Shown here: positions 38,640-48,869 of the stretch, in pieces
Layout of the letters: the number at the start of each line of letters is the position of its first letter
Position numbering within the stretch: the stretch's first letter is position 1
NCBI GenBank assembly: GCA_963580285.1
Contig: OY757017.1
Coordinates: 15,078,538 to 15,142,537 of the forward strand
DNA length: 64,000 bases
Direction of reading: 5' to 3'
From: Lucinisca nassula
Taxonomy: Eukaryota > Mollusca > Bivalvia > Lucinida > Lucinidae
The notes under the pieces: generated by a model
Told to the model about the DNA's origin: nothing
The model's input: the letters and a program-made list of their open reading frames with translations, nothing else
The model's database searches: none
Position numbers and translations under genes: made by a program

Positions 38640-39810
38640 GAGAAGGGTATATCCGAGATTTTGGAAGTCTTCCTATGGCTTTCCATTGGCAAACACATCA
38701 GAAATAATTCTGGAAATGGCCACATTGTACGAATCAACAAGATCATGGTGCCTCACATAGAACTTCTTTAGTGTTATTACCAGTTTGGTTTTTTGATGCC
38801 CCTGGCATAACAACCTGGTAGTGAGCTCCTTCCCACGTTCCATAAAGTCCTGATACATGGAACAGGCTCTAGCATAACGGATTAACTGTGAAACGTAAAC
38901 TCCATATGCTGGTGCAGGCGGGATATTACTGCTCAGGAAGGGAAAGTTAACAATGGTTAAATTGAAGTCATCTCGTTTATCGTACAGCTAGTAGTAAGCT
39001 TCCCGTTGTCAATATAGAGATAACAATCCAAGTATGGGGAAGAGGTTTCAGTCTCTGTTGTTTCCTTAATTTCAAGTTTACGTGGATAGATGAATTCCTA
39101 CTACTCTGTGAATTTAGCATTTTTCAGAGACAGTAAATCATCTATATATCTGTAGGTGAAATTGAATTGTTGTGCATGGCGTTTCTTGCCTGCTTTGAAG
39201 AGACCTTGTACAAACTCTGCCTCATACGAGTACAACAACAAGTCGGCAAGCAACGGTGAACAATTAGTACCCATTGGTATGCCAATTGTTTGCTGAAATA
39301 TTAGGCCACTGTACTCCACGAAAATATTGTCAATTAGATATTCCAGCATCTTTATGACATCTGCGTCAGCGTACTTTTGTGGTGCATAAGAGTGATCTCG
39401 AACGAAGTATGTGTCTTAGACTGGAAACAGTCCATTCATTTAATCATTTCACTTATAAGAATAATCTTATTAATTTTAACCCAGCTCAAAAGCAATGACT
39501 TCCATCCCATAGCACCAAAAGTTTTGGAGATCAGAAAGTATTAGAGAGGAGAAATACATGCATTGATAATACAAAGGAGAAGATATTGGTTAAACTTTTG
39601 GACTGATTCCAGTCTATATGTGTCTTTGTAGCCAAGGACAACATACTGGTAGCGACGGTTACCATTTTTGTGGAAAAAACATCGGTTTATGATTTCCTTG
39701 AGTATAGATTTCAATTTATCATAAGGAATAGTTGTGTAGAGTGTTGAGAAATCGAAAGATTTTATGCTGTTTACTGAAATAAAAAGAAAAACTTTTTTTT
39801 TCGACAAATA
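38640..39810 (-). pseudogene. Penelope-like element reverse transcriptase
   Basis: Relic of a Penelope-like retroelement, read right to left in at least three frames. 39807-39541 has the motif-A Asp in KSFDFSTLYTTIPYDKLKS. 39349-39101 has QQTIGIPMGTNCSPLLADL and the catalytic YRYIDDLLSL. 38858-38673 holds the thumb (TTRLLCQGHQKTKLV, KKFYVRHHDLVDSYN). Frames are broken near 39541-39350 and 39100-38860. No GIY-YIG endonuclease follows, so it is either truncated or from an EN-less lineage. The FSTLYT, MGTNC and YIDD set is characteristic of Penelope-like RTs rather than LTR or CR1 enzymes. Confidence 0.82.
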
Positions 39811-39824
39811 CCAAAAATATTTCC

Positions 39825-40109
39825 ATCACGTGAACAAGTCCGTGAAATGAACACCCCCTCAAACCCCACTTAATATATAGAAAACTGGGGGGTTACGGGG
39901 GTATAGGTTATTTTTCTTATTTATGCCCCAAGACATAGGTTGTGAGTAATCATTAGAACCGCCTCAATGAGCACCCATAACCTATGTTTGCAGTATAAAC
40001 AAAAACAACAACAAAAAAAAAAAAAAAATATCACAGATTTTCATCAGAAAAGTAAACATTTTTGAGATGTGAAAAAATGCAAAACGGCACATGGGTATGT
40101 TATTGTTAT
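39825..40109 (+). mobile_element. Hairpin-B MITE, head-to-head pair member 1
   Basis: ATCACGTGAACAAGTCCGTG to GGGTATGTTATTGTTAT, core left half reduced (CATTAGAACCGCCTCAATGA). It directly abuts the next, inverted copy. Confidence 0.85.
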
Positions 40110-40116
40110 GATCTCG

Positions 40117-40384
40117 TCACCCGTGTGACAAAGTGCATTTTTTTATATCTTAAAAGTGGCTACTCTCCCGATGAAAATGTGTGCTATTTTTCTTATTTGA
40201 ACTCCTAACATAGATTGTGGGTGCTCGTTAGAACCGCCTCATTGAGGCGGTTCTAACGAGTACCCACAACCTATGTCTTGGGAGTAAAAATAAGAAAAAT
40301 AATGTTTACCCCCGTTAACCCCATATTTCTCTATACAAAGTGGGGTGTAAGGGGGTATTCATTTCACGGACTTGTTCACGTGAT
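40117..40384 (-). mobile_element. Hairpin-B MITE, head-to-head pair member 2
   Basis: Inverted copy: CCCGTGTGACAAAGTGCATT, perfect core CTCGTTAGAACCGCCTCATT / GAGGCGGTTCTAACGAG, then GGACTTGTTCACGTGATG. The pair makes an inverted duplication of about 560 bp whose members can fold separately or together. Confidence 0.88.
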
Positions 40385-40387
40385 GTG

Positions 40388-40394
40388 TATTGAA

Positions 40395-40463
<69 letters not shown>
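40388..40463. repeat. (GT)n microsatellite / SINE-5 tail
   Basis: About 33 GT units. They are the complement of the (CA)n tail of the adjoining SINE-5. Confidence 0.97.
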
Positions 40464-40464
<1 letters not shown>

Positions 40465-40700
40465 TCGGGTTTAACGTCGATTTTAACAATTTTTCAGTCA
40501 TATCACGACGGTGTCTGGTTGAGACAGGGAGCTTAATGCTCATTTTTTTAGTGCTGCCTCACTGAAGTATCATGTCCCAGACACATTACATGATACAACA
40601 CCCAGTCACATTATCCTGACACTGGGTCTACCAGTCCTAGCTCTTCCCCGTAAATCTGAGTGCCAAGCGAGGAGCAACTAGTACCATTCTTAACGACTTT
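40464..40700 (-). mobile_element. SINE-5, longest copy
   Basis: On the minus strand: CTCGCTTGGCACTCAGATTT, GTGTCTGGGACATGATACTT, GAGCATTAAGCTCCCTGTCT, AACCAGACACCGTCGTGATA, GACGTTAAACCCGAATA, then (CA)n. The 5' end was not determined and no tRNA-like head is evident. Confidence 0.72.
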
Positions 40701-40884
40701 AGTATGTCAGTATCCACCTCAAACAAGGAAATGTCCACTATTTATTTTCATTTATCTTCTATCTCTCGATTCTTCACTGCTTTTCCATTTTACTTTGGCT
40801 TCAAGAAGGATCATCAAACATATACACTGGTATAATGAGTGGGAGACTGAGCATCACAACCTGCCTAGAATGTCCAGGATGGCG

Positions 40885-41189
40885 TTTGTTTGTTTTGTTT
40901 GATTTGAGGTTTAACGTCCCCGTCAACACTGTAAAGGTCATTTTGGAGACGTTGCTTCCAATTTGGGGGACTTTTACCCGACACTGAGATGAAATGACAT
41001 CTCAAGCCCTGTCGCCCAATGAAACCAAAAGGATTTATTAGCATGGACGGTCCGCCTCGCACCGCGGTTCCTGGACAGGCTTAGATCCTCTAAGCGGTTT
41101 ACCAGTACTAGTGTGCGGGCCGGATTAAGCTCTGCGTGGAAGCATAATGCAGCCCATATATTTCTTCAAACCCTATGGGCGGGGGCTGC
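40885..41189 (-). mobile_element. SINE-4, full length with 11-bp target duplication
   Basis: Bounded by CCAGGATGGCG at 40874-40884 and 41190-41200. The tail side (TTTGTTTGTTTTGTTTGATT, then GAGGTTTAACGTCCCCGTCA) is at the left, so it reads on the minus strand from GCCCCCGCCCATAGGG. 305 bp. Confidence 0.92.
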
Positions 41190-41296
41190 CCAGGATGGCG
41201 TAGGACAGTCGTAGAGAGAAAGAAAGAAAGTAAGAAAAAGAAAGCATCAGTGCAGCAACATGTGCACAAAGGCTTCTTGTGTCGAAATCTTTATCC

Positions 41297-41570
41297 ATCA
41301 TGTTAAGAAGTTCGGGATAAAAACCCTCTAAACCCCATTTTATATAGGGTAAACTGGGGTTTACGGGGGTACACTTTATTTTTCTTGTATCTGCTCCAAG
41401 ACATAGGTTGTGGGTACTCGTTAGAACCGCCTTAATGAGGCGGTTCTAACGAGCACCCACAATCTATGTCCGGAGTATGTTTAAGAAAAATATCACAATT
41501 TTTCATCGGAAAAATAGTTTTTTTTTAGAAATGATGGAATATGCTATGCCACACGGGTGTGTTATCGTAA
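41297..41570 (+). mobile_element. Hairpin-B MITE
   Basis: ATCATGTTAAGAAGTTCGGG to GGGTGTGTTATCGTAA, core GTTAGAACCGCCTTAATGAG / GCGGTTCTAACGAGCACC intact. Confidence 0.85.
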
Positions 41571-41627
41571 AGCAATGCCCCACCGGGAAGTTTAAGAGGC
41601 AGCATATAAAGGACTAGTTCGCCAGAT

Positions 41628-41745
41628 CCTTGAATATGAGACAGCGCACGACAAAACCTACAATAAGACACGTGCGCCCATCGAAGACTCAGATCAGCTT
41701 GCGCATCCATATAGTACAACCAGAGACTTCTCTTGCTGCATGAAA
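41628..41745 (+). repeat. GATCAG dispersed repeat
   Basis: AGACAGCGCACGACAAAACC, GCCCATCGAAGACTCAGATC, AGACTTCTCTTGCTGCATGA. Confidence 0.6.
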
Positions 41746-41749
41746 AATA

Positions 41750-43400
41750 GAAGTGAAGGCAATGATCAGGAATCGATTCAATCAACCCACAGCTCCCATC
41801 AGAGACACCAAAGAGAAAGAAATACAAACATGAAACAACAGACCTAATGAAAACATAAACATCAATAGCGGAAAGCCAAAAGGACAGTTACTTTCCCACA
41901 AAATGGCTGATCGGCTATCAAAAATGATATAATATAAGCGACACAAACACCCAAAGACAAACCATAACAAAAATAAACGCGACAGAAGAACCGCCTTGGA
42001 ACGGTCAGCGGAAACGAATTCCACTTGGGGGGTTATATCGATTTTACATGGCCACAATCCTTGCCCTTACTTGCGTCGCGATTTAGACAAATAATTTGTT
42101 CAGTCCGCATGAAGGCCTCCTAACTCATCAGTGCAGCATCTCCGTGAACACAAATAATCAAACAACCACAGAGATGAAACAACGGTGAGGACTCGACAGC
42201 AAGAAACCACCGAAATGCTGGAGCAAAAGAAAACCAACAGTTAGACTCCGATGGGCCCGACCAGAGATACAGCATCAGGCAACCAACCAACATTACCTTG
42301 AATTAGATCTCTCTAATTCTCGATAAGCCTTTACGATGGAACCCTCATAGAATCTGAGGCCTGTCCCACCGGCGTGCAATAAAAGAGGGAAGCAAAGTTA
42401 TCAACCGTGATTGGGTTAACTACCATGCTACAGTCTGTCGTATAACATTTATGTTGTACCCAATATTTTATATCGACGAAAGCTTTTACGAAATTGGGTG
42501 CTGAAGTCATTGCGGTTATATATTTTTCTAAATTTATATACTAAGTCACCATAAAATTCGGGTTCCGATAGACCTTGTTGCAGAAGAGATTTAAGTCCAA
42601 TATTGAATTTTGAAATTAAATCAGAATGACGTCTATAAAATTTTGTCTGTAACGTCTGTTACATCACCATCCCAAAAAGGGAAATTGACAATCTTAAAAT
42701 CAAAATCATCGCGTTTATCATAAATTTTGCACACAACGAACCCACCTGCAATAGATAGATGTAAATCCAAAACCGGGGCCTCGGTATCAGAAGAATTAGC
42801 TTTATTTAACTGAAGTTCTTGGGGGTAAATTTGACTGATCAAACTATCGAAATAGGTATTATTAATATTTAATAAATCATCCAAATATATAGAAGTGGAG
42901 CTAAAAGCTTCAATGTTTTCAGACTGGTTTTCAGCAGAAAGAGACATCATGAAGTCTCTCTCATAACAAAACAAAAACAAATCAGCCACAAGTGGTGCGC
43001 AATTAGTACCCATCGGAATACATACAACTTGTCTAAATAACTTACCAAATCTTTTGTAAATAGTGTAAGTAGAGAGGTGAGAGCTTCACACACTTTCTGA
43101 CATGACCATAAAGTTTAACTTTTAGCCTTTTCAGAAGTGAAAAAAAGCATTTCTTACATTACATGCAAGATAGAGGGAGTCTTCCCTATGAAAAGTCCAT
43201 TCAATTAAATTATTTACTTTTTCTTTTATAAGATTATGAGGAAGTGTAGTGTCAAGGGTGGAAAAATCATAAGTAGACAGACTTGAAGCAAGAAAACGCC
43301 TGGATTTCAATTTATTTAAAACTTCATTAGAATTTTTTATAGGCCAAAACAGAATTCTACCAGATCTTTCGAAGACTTTCTGATTTACCCCCCCCCCCCC
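41750..43400 (-). mobile_element. Penelope-like element, minus-oriented segment
   Basis: RT-coding part 43400-42633 followed by about 880 bp of 3' sequence (42630-41750). The same 3' sequence reappears inverted at 45160-45960, at 46490-46635 and, shorter, at 59672-59925. A C-rich run (43388-43412) marks the junction with the plus-oriented segment. Confidence 0.75.
42633..43380 (-). pseudogene. Penelope-like RT, frame-broken
   Basis: LKSRRFLASSLSTYDFSTLD carries the motif-A Asp, and MGTNCAPLVADLFLFCYERD and SIYLDDLLNINNTYFDSL carry the B and C motifs. YLDD replaces the YIDD of the 39-kb copy. DLHLSIAGGFVVCKIYDKRD and DFKIVNFPFWDGDV follow. The two open pieces (43380-43131 and 43013-42633) are in different frames. 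Overall divergence from the 39-kb copy indicates a different Penelope-like lineage. Confidence 0.82.
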
Positions 43401-43404
43401 ACCC

Positions 43405-43860
43405 CCCGCCCACACCAGAAATTCAGTTAAATAAAGCTAATTCTTCTGATACCGAGGCCCCGTTTTTGGATTTACATCTATCTATTATAGATGGGTTTGT
43501 TTCGTGCAACATTTATGATAAACGCGATGATTTTGATTTTGAGATTGTAAATTTTCCTTTTTTGGATAGTGATGTTCCTCGTGCGCCATCCTATGGCGTT
43601 TATTTTACGCTATTAATTGGATTTGCCAGTGTGTGTAGTCTTGTAACTGACTTCAACACTTGTAATAAATTGTTAACGGCTAAAACTACTTAATCAGGGT
43701 TATCGGTACCATAAACTACGCAAAGCCTTTCAAAATTTTATAGACGCCTTTCTGATTTAATTTCAAATTCAATATAGGACTTAAATCTCTTCTGAAACAA
43801 GGTTTATCGGAACCCGAATTTTATGGTGACTTAGTATATAAACCAGTGCTTCAGCTGAAG
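43405..43860 (+). pseudogene. Penelope-like RT C-terminal piece, plus strand
   Basis: The open reading frame includes DLHLSIIDGFVSCNIYDKRD and FEIVNFPFLDSDVPRAPSYG, clearly the same family and lineage as 42633-43013 but inverted. It continues into GGTGACTTAGTATATAAA, the counterpart of 42530-42550, before the inserted element at 43861. Confidence 0.8.
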
Positions 43861-45154
43861 TGCACGACCCGCCGGATGCTTTTAGCTTTATGAGTGTGAC
43901 CATATATGGGTATGGCGACCAAAATGGTCATGTGACCTGACCCTAAAACGGTTCCCCCAATTAATGCGCCTTATGGTAAGGAGCAAAAATATATCTTATA
44001 CTTTAGTACTGTATTCTAAATCGTTTGCAGGATAAAATGCATTCTCACTTTTCCAATACAAAAGCATATGTGTCAAAGTTTGAACTAGGCACAAAGAAGG
44101 TCAAGGTCAACCCAGGGTCACCATTTTAGCAATTTATGATGGGCCTACGTCCCAGATGCTATTTATCAAGTTTCGTGGAAATCTGTCCAGTGGTTCTGGA
44201 GAAGACTATTTTTGAAGGGTTTTTACCATATATGGCTTGGCGGCCATTCTGGTCATGTGACCTGGACCCCATGAGCAAATTTTGATTTCCTCCATCCCAT
44301 AGAGGCTCCATATGAAATTTAACTTCAATCGGCCCAACGGTTTCCGAGGAGAAGCAGTTCGAAAATTTTCACATTTTTCGCCTCGGCGAGGCTATACTAA
44401 ATGGAATGTAATATTTCGCAAGTTTATTGGTTAGATCTCATTGATATCTATCAGTATGCCAAAAATTGTTTAAATATTCCAAGCGGTTAAGTCACTATCA
44501 CCAATTTTCACAAACGGGTTACGGACGGACAGACAGACAGACCATATATAGCTTGGCTGCCATTTTGGTCATGTGACCTGGACCCCATGAGCAAATTTTG
44601 GTTTCCCCCATCCCATAGAGGCTCCATATGAAATTTGACTTCAATCGGCCCAACGGTTTCCGAGGAGAAGCAGTTCGAAAAATTCCACATTTTTCGCCTC
44701 GGCGAGGCTATACTAAATGGAATGTAATATTTCGCAAGTTCAATGGTTAGATCTCATTGATATCTATCAGTATGCCAAAAATTGTTTAAATATTCCAAGC
44801 GGTTAAGTCACTATTACCAATTTTCACAAACGCGTTACGGACGGACAGACAGACTGACAGACTGACAGAATGACACAGTGATTTAAGGGCACTCTTAGAA
44901 AATCAACCGACTTCAGTCGGTCGCTTTTTCTGCGGGTCGTGCACGCAAGTTCATTAGTTAGATCTCATTGATATCTGTCAGTATGCCAAAAATTGTTTAA
45001 ATATTCCAAGCGGTTAAGTCACTATGACCAATTTTCACAAACGGGTTACGGACGGACAGACAGACCGACAGAATGACAGAATGACACAGTGATTTTAGGG
45101 CACTCTTAGAAAATCAACCGACTTCAGTCGGTCGCTTTTTCTGCGGGTCGTGCA
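43861..45154 (+). mobile_element. Tandem-repeat-bearing element with TGCACGACCCGC ends
   Basis: Starts TGCACGACCCGC and ends GCGGGTCGTGCA, a perfect 12-bp inverted pair. Inside are direct repeats of about 316 bp (CCATATATGG(G/C)TTGGC-type starts near 43901, 44226, 44542), then (GGAC)/(AGAC) tracts (44523, 44838, 45050) and the hairpin ACCGACTTCAGTCGGT before the end, present twice. It interrupts the plus-oriented Penelope-like segment. Non-coding; same architecture as 2563-4063. Confidence 0.8.
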
Positions 45155-45962
45155 ATTCAGAAAAATATATAACCGCAATGACTTCAGCACCTAATTTCGT
45201 AAAATCATTATTCGATATAAAAAGATTGGATACAACATAAATGTTATGCGACAGACAGCATGCATGGTAGTTAACCCAATCACGGTTGACAGCTTTGCTT
45301 CCCTCTTTAATTGCACGCCGGTGGGTCAGGCCTCAGATTCTATGACGGTTCCATCGTAAAGGCTTATTGAGAATTAGAGAGATCTAATTCAAGGTAATGT
45401 TGGTTGGTACCTGATGCTCTGTCTCTGGTCGGGCCCATCGGAGTCTAACTGTTGGTTTTCTTTTGCTCCAGCTTTTCGGTGGTTTCTTGCTGTCGAGTCC
45501 TCACCGTTGTTTCATCTCTGTGGTTGTTTGATTATTTGTGTTCACGGAGATGTTGCACTGATGAGTTAGGAGGCCTTCATGCGGACTGAACAAATTATTT
45601 GTCTAAATCGCGACGAAAGTAAGGGCGAGGATTGTGTCCACGTAAAAGCGATTTAAGCCCCCCATTGGAATTCGTTTCCGCTGACCGTTCCAAGGCGGTT
45701 CTTCTGTCGCGGTTAATTTTTGTTATGGTTTGTCTTTGGGTGTTTGTGTCGCTTGTGTTATTTTATTTTTCGATAGCCTATTGGCCATTTTGTGGGAAAG
45801 TTACTGTCCTTTTGGCTTTTCGCTGTTGGTGTTTCCATTAGGGTCTGTTGTTTCATGGTTGTGTGTTTTTGCCTTTGGTGTCTCTGATGGGAGCTGTGGG
45901 TTGATTGTATCGATTCCTGATCATTGCCTCCACTTCTATTTTGTCGCTATATTGTATCACAT
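45155..45962 (+). mobile_element. Penelope-like 3' sequence, plus-oriented
   Basis: AAAAATATATAACCGCAATG, CACGGTTGACAGCTTTGCTT, GTCGAGTCCTCACCGTTGTT and GACCGTTCCAAGGCGGTTCT are the reverse complement of 42520-41750. Short open frames inside it are conserved between copies only as DNA. Confidence 0.75.
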
Positions 45963-46190
45963 GTTTTTTGATGGCAGTCAAACATGAAGTTAATAATTTG
46001 GAGAGTTCAGTGCTGGTACAAGAGCTTGAATTTGCAATAAACCGCGCTTTGTATGGTCTTTTATGAAGTTTAGGTAACCAATATAACGTAGGAAGCTTGT
46101 CTTTGCATTCTGTAACACAGACATCAAACTTGGTGGCTGAATGACAAATGTGGTCATCAACTAAAGTCCTCATTAAAGTAGCATTGGACC
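45963..46190 (-). pseudogene. Penelope-like RT N-terminal piece
   Basis: Minus-strand translation KDKLPTLYWLPKLHKRPYKA, RFIANSSSCTSTELSKLL and TSCLTAIKKHVI is the RT 'finger' region that precedes motif A in Penelope-like enzymes. It is cut at 45963, where it meets the tail of the plus-oriented segment. Confidence 0.82.
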
Positions 46191-46317
46191 CTTAGCTATC
46201 CTGAGAGCGCACAACGAAGACTCTGATCAGACTGCGCGGATGCGCAGGCTGATATGAGTCTATGTTGGGCGCACATGTCTTATTGTAGGTTTTGTCATGA
46301 GCTTGCTCATATGATAG
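46190..46317 (-). repeat. GATCAG dispersed repeat
   Basis: GAGCGCACAACGAAGACTCT, GATCAGACTGCGCGGATGCG, CACATGTCTTATTGTAGGTT. Confidence 0.65.
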
Positions 46318-46490
46318 TTGTGTCTGGGACCGTCAGGGAGTCGCGCTTCAAGAAGAGTTCAGAACAGGGCAGCTAGATTTATAACAAGTTATTACTGCTT
46401 TGAAACTGGAAGTATGCCTGGAATACTGAAAAAAAATTAAGTTGGGAGTCTATCAAGAAAAGAAGGAGATCCAGTAGGCTTACCTGATGT
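46318..46490 (+). pseudogene. CR1-like RT thumb fragment
   Basis: CAGGGCAGCTAGATTTATAA and TATTACTGCTTTGAAACTGG align with the region that encodes NRAARFVTGNYCFETGSM in the 9.7-kb LINE. Several frameshifts. Confidence 0.65.
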
Positions 46491-46640
46491 TCTATCTCTC
46501 GGGTCGGGCCCATCGGAGTCTAACTGTTGGTTTTCGTTTGCTCCAGCATTTCAGTGTTTATTTGCTGTCGAGTCCTCACCGTTGTTTCATCTCTGTGGTT
46601 GTTTGATTTTTGTGTTCATGGAGATGTGTCAATGGTAACA
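46490..46640 (+). mobile_element. Penelope-like 3' sequence fragment
   Basis: GTCGGGCCCATCGGAGTCTA, GTTGGTTTTCGTTTGCTCCA and GTCGAGTCCTCACCGTTGTT match 45430-45560. Confidence 0.7.
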
Positions 46641-46693
46641 AGGAAGTTCAAGTTTTATCCAATCAGGTGCTTCAGTCAACAAGAAGCTGCATA

Positions 46694-47036
46694 TTAAGTC
46701 GAACTTCAATGGCTCGAACAGCTTTGGGACCATGAAAATCTGTTCGAGACAGGGGTAGTTCGAGCCACTGAGGGCTAATGCCAGGAGGCATAACGACATA
46801 CTTTAGGACAGCTTTTTCTGTGTTCCATAATGAAAAACGTATGCTGTGTGAACTCATTAGAATCGCCTCATCGAGGCGATTCTAATGAGTACACACAGCA
46901 TACATTTGCAAGAAAAAAGACGAAAATATCCTAATTTTGACCCTCCCTATTTCTTATGTACAGAAATTCCCTAGAGACTCAAGAACGGGTTCGACTCAGC
47001 CATGGTAAACGAGCCATCGAAGTTCTACTGTATAAA
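46694..47036. mobile_element. pogo/Tigger-type MITE
   Basis: The inverted right end TACAGTAGAACTTCGATGGC and the left end TTAAGTCGAACTTCAATGGC form 20-25-bp terminal inverted repeats of the CAGTAGAAC-type seen in pogo/Tigger elements. The centre holds a variant Hairpin core (CATTAGAATCGCCTCATCGA / CGATTCTAATGAG, 46853-46892), so a hairpin may have been inserted or captured. Non-coding. Confidence 0.6.
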
Positions 47037-47039
47037 AAT

Positions 47040-47680
47040 ATATACAGTATAGATATGTATGTATAAAACAGGAAGCTTCATCAAATTGTTAGCCTGGATA
47101 CTGTTGTTTTTTTATAGATTTTGAGTGGGTGGGGTATGTTTCCATAAATAAATACACGTGCTACCATTCGGCGGCAAACAACGCGATGGTTGGTTGCTAT
47201 TATGCTACCTTGATCCGGGGAATCTTTATAGCGAAGGTCCTTTGGGATAATAGACATAGTTCTTTCTAACTATAACTGAATACTGCAAGCCCCCATCACC
47301 CCACCGACCCCGGGCGAGAGAAATAGATTTGGCTGCAAGGTGCTCTCACGCACAGCTGAAACAAACCGCATATGAGTACAATTAAACCTCTTAATTAGAA
47401 GGTCTTAATGCCAAAGCAAAGTGGTGCGGGTCAGACCGCCCATGCACCATGGACCTTCATGTAAAAAGTGTTGATGGGAATTCAATCATACAAATACTGA
47501 ATACTGCATGTTTCTGTGATTGCTTCTCAGTGACTACAACTAAATTAATTTGTGAAGACTTGACCTACCGAATCCCTCTTAAACACTTGCGAATATCTGA
47601 TTATTATGAAGAAGTATTAATTATATTTAACAGTGTTTAACCCATTGTATACCAGTGGACTCTTCAATTGCTACATGTTG
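47040..47680. other. Unique-looking DNA, no gene supported
   Basis: A 63-codon open frame at 47449-47640 has a natural-looking composition but no recognised family and no splice context. TTAACCCATTGTATACCAG at 47638 looks like a TTAA-MITE end without a body. Confidence 0.45.
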
Positions 47681-47681
47681 G

Positions 47682-47830
47682 GCTATCGACGAGGCGGTTC
47701 TATCGAATACCCACAATATATGTTTTTTAGCAGAAATAAGAAAAATAATGCATACCCCCTTAAACCCTAGTTTTACCATATAAAAGTTGGGTATGAGGGG
47801 GTCAAAATTATATAGGCGTGTTCTCGTAAT
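47682..47830 (-). mobile_element. Hairpin-A right half
   Basis: CGACGAGGCGGTTCTATCGA through AATTATATAGGCGTGTTCTC and GTAATG. The other arm is absent. Confidence 0.75.
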
Positions 47831-47831
47831 G

Positions 47832-48119
47832 TTGATTTGTATGATTTGAGGGTTAAAGTCACCGTCAACACTGCTAGGTCATTTGGAGACGTTGGTTCCA
47901 ATTCTGTGGGACTTTTACCCGACATTGAGATGAAACGACATCTCAAGCCCTGTCGACCATTGAAACTGATAGGGTTTATAAGCATGGACTCGCACAGCTT
48001 TGCCTGTGCAGACTTAGATCCTCTAAGCGGTTTAACAGTACTCGTGTGCGGTCGGTTTCATTTCTGCGTGTAAGAATCATGCAGCCCATCTATTTCTCTA
48101 AGTCCTGATGGGCGGGGGC
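47832..48119 (-). mobile_element. SINE-4 copy
   Basis: GAGGGTTAAAGTCACCGTCA through GTCCTGATGGGCGGGGGC. It sits directly against the Hairpin-A end at 47830. Confidence 0.82.
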
Positions 48120-48369
48120 ATAAATTGTATGGTTTATAGTTTGTATGGTATATAGTTTGAACTAAATTCCCAATATTTGATGAACAACCCCAAAACTCCA
48201 AATAAGGAGAAATACCTATCGTAGTTTTGAAAACAAGTCCTTATTTCTTGTTAGAACGTACGCTTATTTCTTTTTCTTGTTAGAAACGCTTGTTATTTCT
48301 TATTTGTGTTAGAAACGTATGTCATTTAAGAAACAGATCAGCTATAACAATGGTTTGTTGAGTAATAAT

Positions 48370-48607
48370 TGGGCCCCGTCAAGCGATTTTGGTACTTATC
48401 ACCTATGCGAGCAGAGAAGGTTCAGGCGAGCCTGCGCATCCGCGCAGTCTCGCCAGAACCTTCGCTGCTCGCTCATACAAGCAGTGAATCAAGAGGAACC
48501 TTCAGACAGAAAGCCATATCCCTGGCCCCTCTGTATGGCTGGGCATGCGCAGTTAAAACTGGTCATGGCGGAATGCTCGAAGACACAAATTCGCTTTGCG
48601 GGGCTCA
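48370..48607 (+). mobile_element. MITE-D, 238 bp
   Basis: TGGGCCCCGTCAAGCGATTT to AAATTCGCTTTGCGGGGCTC. Internal stem GAGCAGAGAAGGTTCAGGCG / CGCCAGAACCTTCGCTGCTC. Same length as 7593-7830, opposite orientation. Confidence 0.8.
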
Positions 48608-48869
48608 TATACCCTGCTCAAAACAATTAAAGGAGCAAACACGTATTTCCTAATAGTATAAAGATGTTGGATATTGATAAAACATCGATTCAGAAAGATG
48701 AAAAACTTTATCTGCAACATGTTAATGGCATACATAGGCAACAAGTTCACAAAAATCACGGCCTGTAACCTGTTAAGGAAGAATTTGCATAAATGTTTGA
48801 GAAATCGTCAGCTTTATGTCAGATTATTTCAAATGTCATATATATGCGCAAATCAGTCACTTTTTCCAG

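Noticed and set aside
40388..40463. (GT)n as part of a coding cysteine/valine repeat protein
   Set aside because: It is the microsatellite tail of a SINE-5 copy on the other strand.
45632..45987. Overlapping ORFs with hydrophobic translations as membrane proteins
   Set aside because: They lie in the Penelope-like 3' sequence, which recurs at 41.8-42.1 kb and 59.7-59.9 kb with different frame interruptions.
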